In this document: piece by piece, positions 10,790 to 22,436 of the stretch
Layout: each line of letters opens with the position of its first letter
Position numbering within the stretch: the first letter of the stretch is position 1
Assembly: GCA_037447655.1 (NCBI GenBank)
Contig: JBBHKE010003519.1
Span: 284,902-328,004, forward strand
Reading direction: 5' to 3'
Length of the DNA: 43,103 nt
Source of the DNA: Zygnema cylindricum
Lineage: Eukaryota; Streptophyta; Zygnematophyceae; Zygnematales; Zygnemataceae
Translations under genes and position numbers: made by a program
The notes under the pieces: model-generated
What the model was told of the DNA's origin: nothing
Seen by the model: the letters and a program-made list of their open reading frames with translations, nothing else
Database searches by the model: none

Positions 10790-13700
10790 ATGGATTCTCC
10801 CGGCGGATCGAAGGTGGACGGCGTGCCAGCGCGTCCTCGGCGGCGGCCGCTCGGCGCGTGGGTTTGTCGCGCATTTATTGTCGCCGCCCTATTGGTCGGT
10901 CTCAGTGTGGTAGTACTCGTGGCCTCCTACAATAGGTCAGGCGAACTGAAACCCTAATTGTAACCCTAATTGTTCGTTTTTTGCAGCGATCTATGCGTTT
11001 GAAACTGAAATATGCTGCGTTTAATTTTAACTGAAATGTGACAACTGTTATTTTGTGTGGTAGGTTTATCCTGTTTGGATCCTGATTCGTGGTAGTTTCT
11101 AAGCCTTGGGAGCTTTTTTGTTTTTTTCTAAACAGGGATTTTTTGTTTTTTTAGGGTTTTGTTATTGCAAAGGCCATGATTTAAAGAGAATGATAAAAAA
11201 TAGAAACCAAAAAATGTTCAATGCAGGGTTTCTGTCGACCTTTCTGTTTTTTAAGACTTGGAAGACGGAAATGTTGGAGTGCTTTATAGAAAACCTCGTC
11301 ACGTCCATTTTAGTGTGGAGCGAGCATAAATAGGGTTTAAGAAATCAGTATGACATTTTCTTATGTTTTTTTCCGACCAAACCAATGCACTCTGTTTTTC
11401 TTTCATTTAAATTCAGATACAAAACTGTAATATTTGAAATCTTATATTTAGTGCAAAGTTATCCAACTAGAGTATCTATGTATTCGGAAAAAGTATATAA
11501 ATTGATCATCTATAAAACTGTCACGATGTCTTACAAAAGTCTTATTTTTTTTCTATTTTTTCCGAGGCTTGGGATTAAAGATGACAATTTGGCTTAGCCT
11601 TAATTGGAACCATGGCTTCATTCATATTGACAAAAGGAACATATTTAAAAGGTTGTGATTATGTTTAAATTATGTTCAAATATTTTTAAAGCGAGTGTGT
11701 TTCCGTGTAAATTTGATCCACAATGTTGGCTTATCACACACAATTAACTTTGTGAAAAAAAAAAAAAAAAAACTTTTTGCTAAACCACATTCCTCACTTC
11801 CTTTATCCTTAGGAATATTTTACTTAATCTGGGTAATTAATTTGGGTATTACTTCTCGTTTATTTGAGCAATACACACATTGAAGATGATGGTCACTTCA
11901 ACTTGCAACTTTTTGGTTGAAAAGACTCACTTTTATTTGTTATGTCAAAACAAATAATAACTCTAAAGACCAAATTGGGACGAATGTTGGAGTGGATCTA
12001 TTCATAATTGACATCGAATTGCCCAATGTAGGGACTTTCAAGGCGAGGCTTTAGGATTTTATGCAAATGTTAAAATCTGGTTTGAAACACGACAAAAGTT
12101 ACAAACTGCATTTTTGTTTTTTTCCGCTTTGTTGCCTCTTTTGTCCGTTTTATCTTAACAGAATTTCGTATGCTGCGGGTTTACCGGCTGATATTCCGCT
12201 TACGGCAGATCAATGGGGGAAAGAGTCGGATCTTCCGGTTATAAATGTCCCGAAAGAAAATCATAAAGACAACGTGCCTCCTGCTTTAGTAAAGAAGTCC
12301 ATTATTGAGGTTGCCGAATCAGACGAGTGTGGGATTCCTCGACCGGTACCGGAATGTCGGTTGAAGCTGAGGGAAAGAATCCACATTGTCTTTGTGTCGG
12401 CCATGTGGTATCGGGAGCCCAACACACAGGTGTGTTACAGGCGAGAAGCTAAAATTGGGAGAAAGGTGTTTAAAAGTCATTTCTGTGTTTTTTGTGTTTT
12501 TCCCCTTTTTCACTTCCCTTTGCCTTTTGTTCTGTCTCATTTTTGTCTGTTCTTGGATAACTTATAGAAGTTTAACTGGTCACCAAGATCAAACGTGTCA
12601 TGAGGTTTTCATTGGTTTTGAGGTTTATGAAATTGGTACTGGGTTCAAGGTGGTGGATTTATATGTTGCCATATATTGTTGAAGTGGGGTGCTTCAGATA
12701 CTTTTTGTACTCTCTTTTTTTAACATGCTGACGAGTAGCTTTGATCGGTTTGGAAAATTGGTTAAGGATTGGCCAGAATGCTTTGTGGCCTAGAGCAGAA
12801 AAACGTACTTGTATTTGTACTTCACTCCATCATCTCTTTGTCCCAACAGTAAAGACAAATTATGTCATTTGATATACTTTCTTAAAGAGCATTTTCTTCA
12901 TAAAGAAACAGATATCTCTTCCTGTGGAAGATTCCTTATCCAGTTGTTCTTGTGGTTTGCAGAGCGAAACAATAAACATGTTGAAATCCATGATCTCTCA
13001 AACACGATGCAAAATGTGGATCCATTTTCTTGTCGCGGGCCTTCCTGAAACTACGGCCATACCAATCATGATGGAGTCTATTGGAGCTTGGATAATGGTC
13101 CCCAATCCGGCCCCTTTTACCCTCTCCTCTGACCCTCCTGCAGGCTACAGTGGTTATGTGAATGCCACGACTCCCGGAGACGCGGCGATCCTCTACAGCC
13201 TCCATTATATTCCAACTGATTGGGTGGTCGATCGTGCGAAGGAGTTAAGTCTCTTCCCTCTCGCCCATCACGCAGGCGTTCCCGGAATGTGTAAGTTTTT
13301 TATGGCGGATATACTGTGGCAGGTGAAGAGAGCCGTGTATCTGGATGTGGACATGTTGTTGGGAGGCGATATTCAGGATCTTTGGGATTTTTTCGATGAG
13401 ATGAAACACGATAAGCAACTACTTTACTGGATGGGAAACAACCATCCGGAAGGTCATAACAAGCGACGATTTTTGAGGCCTTACTGTAGCTGTCAATTGG
13501 TCCTCGACTTGGAGAGAATACGAAAAGCAAACTTGACAAAGGTAAGTGATTGCAACTTTTCTCAGATTTGTCCTGTAGTGGTTATTCATGAATGAGAAGA
13601 AATTTGTATGATTTTAGAAGTATCGCCTCTCAAGTACATTTTTCAGAATAAAAGCACAGATAAGCAGATAAAGTATTATATTTCTTCGATATTTTCCCGA

Positions 13701-15219
13701 TCAAAATAGTCTTTGAATTTTTTGCACTTGACATATCCTGCACAGAGATTCAAGTTTCCTGCTGGACTGTATGCCAATCAAGTAAATTTTTGTTCAATGA
13801 ACTCAAGTGTCAATGAAATTAAATTTTATTAAATCACATACTTCAAGCGAATCAAAAATCATGTGAATAGTTTGAAGACACAAGGCAAGTTGAATCAACC
13901 AGTAAGGTTTGCAAATTATTACATGATTCTAAATTCTGTCCTTTAATCACAATCATGATTCTGGACAAAAAAATTGTGTGGAAAAACTAAGGATGTGGGT
14001 CGGACATTAATGTGTGAATGACACATCACACCTTTAACATGAAAACTGGGCATACATGGGACAATTGCACCCCTATATATATTTGTTTCTCTATAGCTTT
14101 GGTCAGACTGTGGAAACTTGCGACTAAAACCAGTATGACCCAGGCTATTTGTGACGGCGACCTTGTCTGTATAATGTGGATACTTTTGAGGTGTCTGTGA
14201 GCAGAAGCAAGTTTGCAAGAGGTCCTTTTTTTTTTTTTTTTTGTGGCCCGTGATGTGAATGTTAATATCACAGTGGAGCTAGTTCATCTGTCGAGTTTCA
14301 AATCAGTAAAAGCACCTTTCATTGACAGGTGATAGTAAGAAGAGATTGTACCGCAAATAGCGTACCTTCACATTTGAAGTATATACCTCCTGCCTTTGAA
14401 ACTTTACTATCCATCATAACCTCAATGTCAATCTCAATCTCCACCTCGACCTCAACCTCGACCTCGACCCCAATCTCTATCTCAACTTGACTCATGTCAT
14501 TCATGATAATGACCATTATTTCACTATGTTCTTGAGCATTTATGACTCCACGGTGAATCGTTATGAGTGTAAATAAGTGTGGGGTTATATTAGTGTTTAT
14601 AACTCTAATTCAGTTCCGAATGGCGCGGCTGTTTTTGACCCGCTTATAAGAAGTACCGTTGAGAAAAAAACATTACTCTTATTAACGCTACTTTGTGGTC
14701 AGAGGGTAAAAAGAAAAAGCCGGCACTGAATAAGTGTTATTAATGTACTCTCCTGATCTCTCTCTCTCTCTCCCCCTCTCTCTCTCTCTCTCTCCCCCTC
14801 TCTCTCTCCTATCTCTCTCTCTCTCATGTGTAAATGATTCTGTCCAGCTGCTCGTGACGGCCTTGAAGGGCCGCCCTCCCAAAAGTTTGAAGGACTATGT
14901 GGAGGACGGCGACCAGTGGCTCTACATGTGGATCTGTAAACAGTTCAAAAAGATTTGCAAGATCCTCCCGAGAATGTGGAACGTGAGTGGATGCTCGAAA
15001 CCGGTTCCCTTTTTAGGTCTCGGGGGTAAGGGGAAGGAGGCAAATGGGACTTGTTGGAGGATTGTACATTTTAACTGCATGGGTCATGTGAGGAATAAAA
15101 AGGGTGCCTATAACATTCCTAAAGGGTGGATTGAACCGGTCCGATGGGCTAAGTATTTGAAGCCACAACAATTGAGACAACCTAAAGACAAGAGAGGGTG
15201 GAAAAAGTCAGAGTTATAG
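10790..15219 (+). CDS. GT8 glycosyltransferase, LARGE-like, tandem copy 2
   Basis: Exons 10790-10935, 12162-12429, 12963-13541 and 14848-15219 give 454 aa, with intron phases 2, 0, 0 exactly as in copy 1. Start MDS is shared with copy 1. A signal anchor lies at about residues 24-45 (AFIVAALLVGLSVVVLVA). A longer stem follows, then ERIHIVFVSAMWYREP, and in exon 3 SQTRCKMWIHFLVAGLPET and the DVD motif at 266-268. Exon 4 has DGDQWLYMW, MWNVSGCSKP and the HFNCMGH block. Exon 3 is 579 nt in both copies and about two thirds identical in protein by eye. Compared with LARGE, the LFPLAHHAGVPGMCKF, DVD, DQ and VHFN blocks correspond in order. Predicted as a Golgi UDP-sugar-dependent transferase, probably xylosyl; acceptor unknown. 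It lacks the proline stalk and proline tail of copy 1. Confidence 0.9.
10936..12161 (+). other. Intron 1 of GT8 copy 2
   Basis: A 1,226-bp AT-rich intron. Near its 5' end are two telo-box words (GAAACCCTAATTG and GTAACCCTAATTG, about 10949-10975), with further TAGGGTTT words downstream. An A run lies at about 11755-11770. No coding or element ends are recognised. Confidence 0.65.
13542..14847 (+). other. Intron 3 of GT8 copy 2, with MITE and CT microsatellite
   Basis: Contains a hexanucleotide-like tract of CTCAAY/CTCGAC words (about 14422-14490), a MITE-like block (about 14549-14745), and a CT microsatellite (about 14755-14826) that serves as or adjoins the polypyrimidine tract of the exon 4 acceptor TGTCCAG at 14841-14847. 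Confidence 0.7.
14549..14745. mobile_element. MITE family B copy in GT8 intron 3
   Basis: Shares order and words with 28487-28694: CACGGTGAATCG end, TCTAATTCAGTTCCGAATG, GTTGAGAAAAAAAC, TTTGTGGTCAGAGGG and GTGTTATTAA. The right terminus is eroded. It is non-coding. Confidence 0.6.
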
Positions 15220-16345
15220 TAGAGCCGTGGATGCGTAGGTTTTAAAATTCTAGCTTATTATGCTGTAGATAGCTCGTCTTCAATTATTTTGCGCCTTCCC
15301 GATTATTTTTGTCATGTGAGAAATGTGCACATTGTTATCCACGAAAAAGGATTAGTCAAAAAAGGTGGAAATTGTGGCAATATCGGTCAGTTTTAGTCTT
15401 TCATTGAATCTGTTGGTGAGGGTTTATGCTTTATTCTGTACCGCCTCGATTCAAGGGTGCTTTAGTTTTTGGTGTGCACAAATTTTGTACGGCAGTTGAG
15501 CTCATTCTTTTCATTTGCACGGTATGATATAAGCCGTCTTTCCAAGTTGTTTGAAGGATTTTTTTTCTTACGTTATTTTGAAATTGAATATGAACGTGTA
15601 TTGAATGTGAGCTGTTATTGATGCAGTTGGAAGACATGTTCGACATTCTGTATTGTTGTTAGTGTCTGTGTTTTTTTCGTCAATTGAATCGACTTTTCTC
15701 CATGTACACGTGTCTAATGTCTGTTCAAAGACCGGCAATCAAAAAATAAGATCCCCACCTTTCCATTGCAAGTGTGTATGACAAAAAGCAAGCGACCCAA
15801 GTAGTCACAAAAGCATTAACGCTAATAACGATACTCATACTAATTACCGCCTGTTGGAAGGTGAGAATCTTGCCTTTCAATTGCAGCCGTCAGATTCACA
15901 ATCGAACAATTGTGGACAGAGGAAAGATGTTTTAAGTGCAAAAAAACATTAACACTAATAGAGATACATGGTGTAGCATAAGGGCCAAGTCGAAAGTGAC
16001 CTTGACAGTCGCTAAATGAATATCAGTAGTGGATTGTTACTACTTATTGGAGGACTTTTTTCACCTTGCTTTTCCTTTTTGCCCATCCCCACACTTGTAG
16101 TTTTTCAGTCTTGCCATTGGCGCCCCTTTTTGTTCCCATGGACTCGGAAGGTTTACCATGAAGCTTTTTAAATAAAGTCTTGAATCGCTAACTTATTAGA
16201 AGTTAGGATTTTATAGTGACTTCTATTCATTCTGATTCAGTTTCGAATGAGTGGTAAAAAAGAGTGACTAAAATTATTTGGGATTCCTGGGCTGAAACCT
16301 AGGGGCACCGATATAGTGTTACCACCTCTAGTATAGATAAACGAG
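15220..16345. other. Region after GT8 copy 2, no gene
   Basis: AT-rich. At about 15690-15980 there are diverged pieces like the 5591-5720 foldback (GACTTTTCTCCATGTACACG, GGACAGAGGAAAGATG) and MITE words (ATTAACACTAATAGAGATAC). Nothing coding is seen. Confidence 0.45.
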
Positions 16346-16548
16346 TACACCTTGAATCGTTATTAGCGTATAGAAATTATTAGTGTAAATAAAAAATTAG
16401 CGTCATTCATTCTAATTTAGTGCCAGGAGACGTGGCAGATTATGGTCCATGTCCTTAAATAGTGAAATTTATTATATTTAAGGTATCAATGTCAAAATTT
16501 TGGGGTGCCGATATAGCGTACATAAGGCTAATAACGATTCACGGTGTA
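16346..16548. mobile_element. 200-bp MITE, family A, copy 2 (reverse orientation)
   Basis: Starts TACACCTTGAATCGTTATTAG and ends CTAATAACGATTCACGGTGTA. It is the reverse complement of the 10216 and 31550 copies with few substitutions. Flanking target-site duplication is not evident. Confidence 0.88.
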
Positions 16549-17438
16549 CTGAACATCATCATGGGTTCTGATGCACGCCAAATAAATGGAAAGAAATCGT
16601 TCTGTGCTTGTGTGATTTTGCCTATCATTCACCATTCTCTTCAAAAACCACAACATGTTTCCCTGTTTCTCCTCGCAATTGCAAGACACCATACGCAGGC
16701 AGCAAGTGAACAAACAAATTTTCCATTCTGTCAAGGCAGTGTCATCCACTCTGTGGTGTATTGAAGCCTTCGGTAACTTTTACAACAACAATTGTATTGC
16801 ATTTGCCTTCTTGCCTTTTCACACAAGCTGTCAACAAAGGCAACTCCATCTAGAATTAAAAGTTACGACATACGACATACATACGGCATATCACATATGA
16901 TAGACATGTGACAGCATGACATAAGAGCATCATGTTACAATGGAACCAAGCAAGCCATGAAGATACCAACTGCCATGTTATGAGAATATTTCAAGATGCG
17001 GCAATAAATTACCGGTAGGTTTAAATGTGCGCTAAAAACAATTGGAAACAGTTTACATGGTTAACCAGTCCCGTAGGCATACTTAACACAAAATTCCGCT
17101 ATAGTACGCATTCTGTACAAGGGAACAATACATAGCGTTTCCAACTGTTTTCACGCATTCACCCCTATAGATGTACAAGTAAAAGTGTTAAGTGCCTAGC
17201 TAAGACCGTCTCAGAGTGCAATCAGACCAATACGGATTAAATGCAACTTATTGGTTATGCACATAACCAAAAGGAATTAACAAATAGTTTTGTCAGGTTA
17301 TAAATACATTGATATGGCCTTGAAGCCTCCGAATTGTGCAGAAAATTTACAGCGATGTACACCATTCAAAATCTATTACTACATATAGTAAAAATCACTG
17401 AAGTAACAGACCAGACCATAAACAAGTTTCCCAAGGAT
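16549..17438. other. Convergent spacer before the F-box gene 3' end
   Basis: No gene is recognised. A short ACGACATAC/CATACGGCATAT repetitive patch lies at about 16863-16900. The part adjacent to 17438 is presumably the 3' untranslated region of the minus-strand F-box gene. Confidence 0.4.
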
Positions 17439-19791
17439 CTATCTCGGCCTCCTAACAATTTTGTCAAAAAAACTACGACGGCGAGGCTTATTTGGGCGTG
17501 GACCGGAGCCCTTCAGAACGACTTTAAAACTGTTCTGGCCGAAAAGAGAGAGAGGGAGAACACAATTGGTCGGTATTTCTTCCAGCAGCAATAGGCGCAA
17601 AGACTTGAGTTTACATACCGAATCCGGAACAAGTCCCAATTTAGGACAGTGAGTGATTTGCAGATCACGAAGGCTTTGTAGATTCCCCATGGACTGCGGA
17701 AGGCTTTGCAGGCCACATCTATGGACCTCAAGATATTTAAGCCCTGAAATGGACGTTAGAGATTCTGGCAGGGCATCCAGAAGAACGCAGAAATGAATCT
17801 TTAAAACTTGTAAAGCTCTCAGCTGCCCAAAGCCTAACGGAAGAGAGGTAAGGGACCGCATATGCATCAAACTGAGCTGCTCCAGTGCTCGGAGTCGGAG
17901 AAAGCTTTGTGGTAATTGCTGGACAACCTTGGCGTTTATTTCAAGCTTCTCAAGGGCAGTGTGGAGGTTGAGGAAGCCAGGCAACGCCTTCATCACCGGA
18001 GAGGAAAGTCGAATTTTCGATAACGACGGTAAATCCCTCAAGAAATCTGGCGGTGTCTCAAAGCACCCGTAGCCATCCTCCAATTCGAGGACATCCAGGT
18101 GTTTTAGAGATTCCAAAGAAACTCTTGAGCTGCCAGAGTAGGCTGACTCGACAAAATCAAACAGTACATCTCGTAAACGGAGTTCCTTTAAGGAGCTTAA
18201 ACACGCAATATTATCCTCCTTAACAATAACTTTATAATTAGCAATCTCCAATTCTCTCAGACGAGTGAGCATTCTCAACGAGGATGGCCATGGAGAAGTA
18301 ACCGGGGAATCTCTGGATGGGGAAAAGGTGAGACAAAGGGATCGAAGGGACGTAAGAGCGTGAAACAGGTCTGGCATTTGAGATTCATATTTGAAATTCC
18401 TAAGGGCAAGCTCTTCAAGTACAGGATGACGGAAGAGGAGAGGGGAAAAATCTCCGAGAGGAGAAAAGCCTGACACATCAAGCTTCAGGAGTTCTGGAAG
18501 GTCACCGAAGTCGAGTAGAGAGGGCAAGGAAATCTCGGGGTTCATTTTCAACTCCAGGGATTTCAGATGCGACAATCGTCCAAATACGGAACATTGTGTA
18601 TCCGGACAAAGCCAAACCTTTTCTAGGCACAAACGTTCCAGTCCTGTTAACAACCAAAGCTCATCTGGCAAACATGGCTTGACGTCCTTTAACTCCAAAG
18701 CTTTGAGATTGTTCAACTTCCCAATGGAACCGCCGAGCTCTTGAAGCCAAACCGACTCGTGGATCGCTAAAGATGTGAGTTTTGGTAAAGTACAAAGGGA
18801 AGTCGGTAACAGCCGCAACTGAGGCATATTAAGTTGGAGCTTTTGCAACTTTAAAAGATTCTCAACACTTTCGGGGATGAAAAGTAGGTGTCGGTTGCCG
18901 AGTATAAGAACTTCGAGGTCACGGCATCCTTGAAAGACTCTTTTCAGAGCCGAAACAGCAAAATCAGGTTTCTGATGGAAATCTACCTCCAAATAGGTCA
19001 ACCACGGGCAGTTAATCCCTATCGAGTACAAAACTGAATCGGATTTCACTCCACAATGCCATGGAACGGCCATACTCTCGGGGTCAGCCTCGTCACTCAA
19101 ATCCAGACAACCCTTCGGAAGCACCAAGTTCGTGATGTGAGAAAAGGATCGCAAAAAGGTCAGAAACTGAGTGTGATTAATCTGACGGTTTCTTTGGAGC
19201 TGCAACGAGCGAATACCCTACAACCGCCATGGGACCCGTGGTTGAAGTCATAAGTATCTATGGATATGCAGGGAAGAAAAATAAAAGGAATCTTTTGACA
19301 GAAGTTACTAAAAGCTAAAAAACTTATCTTCCATGGAATTTCAAAACTGACACACATAAAAGAAAAAAAAAAAAAGGTCATCATGTCTCCAGCTAAAGTT
19401 TCCGAACATTTTTAGTCACGAAAGAGGCATAGAAATTGACACACAAAGAAGTAACATCAAATTTGGAAATAAAGTACAGAAGAATTTGCAAAGAAGAAAG
19501 AAAAGGAGAAGGATAAGTTGAAAGCACCAGACTGCAAAGCTCATGCCATCTTCGGCAAACGAGGCGGGAAGAACCTGCGTCACCAGGGTCTGTAAGAAAC
19601 TGAAAAATGGCGATCAAACAATCATCAGAAAGGTCTGAAAACTGAGAGACTGACTGCAAGGTGTTTCCATGTGCAGTATGAGAAGCAGCTTCTAGCGACG
19701 CTCCATCTTCGGTATCCATATTCGCATTACTTTTCACTCTCATCTCTGTGGACATCTTGGAGTTGGAGTTGCAGTTGGATTTGGAAGCCAT
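17439..19791 (-). CDS. F-box/leucine-rich-repeat protein
   Basis: Two exons on the minus strand: 19791-19528 and 19217-17439, phase 0, giving 680 aa. A Ser/Asn-rich head of about 48 residues precedes an F-box at about 51-85 (FSDLSDDCLIAIFQFL, then SRLVCRRWHEL), the SKP1-binding module of SCF ubiquitin ligases. Exon 2 encodes about 20 leucine-rich repeats, such as LTYLEVDF, LKALELKDV, LRDLQITHCPKL and LEKLEINAK, and ends in a basic tail (RRRSFFDKIVRRPR). Repeats of the LxxLxIxxCxxLxxLP type suit substrate recognition. The junction CTG|GTGCTT is a weak donor. I chose it because it joins WHELCSL to GIRSLQLQRN in frame with no insertion, as in related F-box/LRR proteins, and because reading on past it meets a stop. 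The target substrate is unknown. Confidence 0.85.
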
Positions 19792-20724
19792 GACTTAGGT
19801 TTAGGACAAACTAGCAGGAAAGAAAAAATGTCGGTGAGAAATTGCTGTTTTTAAGTTAAGGGCTAGTCAGTAATAACTAAAGAAGGTGTAAACGGAATCG
19901 TCAGATTTTAAAAGCCATTCAGGACACAAACGAGTACGGTCTTGTGACTTAATCTCCATAATTTGCGGAGGTGATCGCAACCGTACGATCTATTATTGTG
20001 TAACATACTTCCGTGTTTTTTCAGGCGCACACGCATCGTAAACCAGTGCAGAACTTAACTGCACCTACACGGCTACACTTGATTTATAGTACAAAAATTA
20101 TAATACATTTTTTTTTTTTTTATAATACAAAGATGGATGGAACAAACCCATCCACGTAGGATACCTTTGCATACGAGTCCGCCGTTTTGCTGAACAATCC
20201 ATGTCCACAAAATCGAATACCGTTCTACACTACAATACAGGTGTAACACGGGAGACATAGTCATTACTGTACTGTAATGTAGCTTCACAAAGGAAATTGA
20301 TAAAACTCAAACGCATTTTCACTTTTTGGTTGGGCGCAAGCGGCGACGTAGGTATGTACAAAACCGTACAAAACACTACAATATGGGAAAAAGAAGTACA
20401 ATATCGGGTACAGATTTGACTTGACGCTATTCCGTTGACTAAACTTTTGCCACATGACGACACCCGTTAAACTTTTTGCCGCAGTTGTTTCACAAATCTT
20501 CACACCCTAAAAGCATGAAGATACTATATGCGGGAACGCCATATTTTACGTGAACTGAACTGTCCAGTATACAAACAATAGCGTAATCTCATGTAACGCG
20601 TCACTTGGGACGGCCCCCATCCTTTCCACTTGCCGGCCCTTAACCCTAGAAGGATTCATGTGTTTCAAACGTGTTTACCCTAATTTATTAATGGCTTCCA
20701 TTGGAATGCCACGTGGCATCCACC
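19792..20724. promoter_or_regulatory. Divergent promoter region between F-box gene and MED21
   Basis: About 930 bp separate the two start codons, which point away from each other. No real ORF is seen. Close to MED21 the word GGCCCTTAACCCTAG (about 20635-20649) combines a site II-like GGCCC with a telo-box AACCCTA. In plants this pair is typical of promoters of constitutively expressed, growth-linked genes. Function here is inference. Confidence 0.45.
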
Positions 20725-22436
20725 ATGGACGTCCTCACTCAGCTGCAGGAGCAGGCCAATCGAATGGCCGCCATCCTCTTCAACCTTATTGGCGCGTTAC
20801 AGCGTGATGCTCCGCCAGTGTCTCTCAAGGGTGTGCCACGTGTCAACACTCCTGGAATCCCTGAGGAACAGACACGTGAGATGGCGACTTCGCTCGTGCA
20901 AGCCGCAAAACTGGTAAATTTTGCTATCCTCTTCTCCTTTCATCGCTTTTACCCTTAACACCTCTAATTCGCCGCAGGTTTTTTGACTCTGTCATAAAAA
21001 TAATGTTAAATAACACTAATTAAAGGAGTGGCTCCAAGCGGGCCGCGCCATTCAGATGTAAAAAATTGTTGCTGACAGTTTAGAATCTGATTTAACACTA
21101 CACCGGCCATCGCTATTAGAGTCACTCTAATTCTAGTGAATGTTTTTTTGACCCGAAAACATTAATTTGTTTTATAACTCAATTTAGATGAGTGGCCGTA
21201 TACGAACCACTTGGCAAAATATAATTTGGTGTAGTCAATTCTATTTAAATGTTTACATTAATAGTTCACCAACTCTAATAGCGATGGATGGTGTTAGTTT
21301 CACTAACTCTAACTGCAAAAGAAGTTGCTGGTTTCCACAATCAGTTGTGGCGATTGGTGTTAATGTGGATTATTCTTTTTGTGCATGATATGGTATGGAT
21401 TTTTGTGCAGTTTGACACTCTTGTAAACGCGCTTCCGGTGGAAGAAGGAGGAGAGGCGGCACAGCTTCAGCGATTGGCAGAGCTCCAGGTAAATCCTACC
21501 ATCAACAAGCTGAATCCTTTGTCGTTTTGCTGATTTTCATTTTACTGATTGTCGTTTGCTGTTGGAAGAACCTTTTCTGACTTGATACTTTTGTGTAAAA
21601 ATCTTCCTCTGCTTACTGCCCCTTTCTTTGCGGACTCATTTATCGGATGACTTTTGACAAAATGTAGTTAAGCTTGTGGAATTGGCAGGAAGAAAATGAG
21701 AAGGTTGGCGAAGAGTTGGCCCTGGAACTCCAGCTTGCAGGTCGGTCAGTCGGTTTCTCTCTCTCTCTCTCTCCCCTCCCCCTCGCCCCTCACTTCTCTC
21801 CCTCTCTCCCTTTTCTCTAAACACCCTAACATTCCCTATCTGTTGCAAGTTTTCAATACAAATTGACGCATTCCTTGAACGAGCTCGTCAGTCTTCATAT
21901 GTCTTCTTATGTGCAAGAATTATTCCATGGTCGATGGCATTTTCTTTGGGAACTATTGGGGTCATTTGTAAACTCATCATATGAACACTAATTGCGGTGA
22001 AGAATAAGATCGTCACTTAATAAGTTTCCTGACAATGGACGGAAGCTCTGTAGGAATACTGTAAACCGAGAGACTTCTGAACTTGTGTTACTGGCCAGTA
22101 TTCACAGTAATCGTGCAGAAAACTGAACGAAAGAAAAATGTATTTAAGATTTGTATATTTTTCTGTACGATTACTTTGATTACTGGCCAGTAACCCCCAA
22201 AATGGTAAAGACCAGTAAATCGTGTATGTCTCTAACCCTTTTTGTTGAGATGGATGGTTACATGGTGGTTGATGTTGAGCTTGAAAAATTGTGTAACATT
22301 GAAGACATACTGTTTTTCCATTGATGCTATCCTCTTTTATGGTTTTTCTCTGTGTTGTTTTTTTCCAGAAGAAGATCTTCAACAGGCACGGAATATGTTT
22401 CACGGGGTTGCAGATGACTGTTTGCGTTTAAAATAG
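20725..22436 (+). CDS. MED21: Mediator complex subunit 21
   Basis: Exons 20725-20913, 21411-21488, 21689-21740 and 22369-22436 (phases 0, 0, 1) encode 128 aa, close to the usual MED21 size. It opens with MDVLTQLQEQANRMA and RDAPPVSL, has FDTLVNALPVEEGGEAAQ in exon 2, and ends in the coiled-coil EENEKVGEELALELQLA and EEDLQQARNMFHGVADDCLR. These blocks match plant MED21 along its length. The subunit sits in the Middle module, pairs with MED7 through the coiled coil, and supports RNA polymerase II transcription in the nucleus. The start has context CCACCATGG. Intron 1 holds a MITE and intron 3 begins with a CT microsatellite. Confidence 0.95.
21097..21294. mobile_element. MITE family C copy in MED21 intron 1
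   Basis: Begins CACTACACCGGCCATCGCTA and ends TAATAGCGATGGATGGTGTTA, giving inverted ends of about 20 bp. The interior (TTTTTTGACCCGAAAACATTA, GAGTGGCC, TGTAGTCAATTCT) matches the 28695-28876 block. Confidence 0.7.
21741..22368 (+). other. MED21 intron 3
   Basis: Starts at GTCGGTCAG and within about 20 bp enters a CT microsatellite (about 21757-21813). The rest is AT-rich with a T-rich acceptor (TTTTTTTCCAG). An ACTGGCCAGTA inverted word occurs at about 22088 and 22173. No coding is seen. Confidence 0.6.

Noticed and set aside
14319-14516. Minus-strand ORF rich in alternating Glu, Val and Ile
   Set aside because: It is the translation of a hexanucleotide-like simple repeat in an intron.
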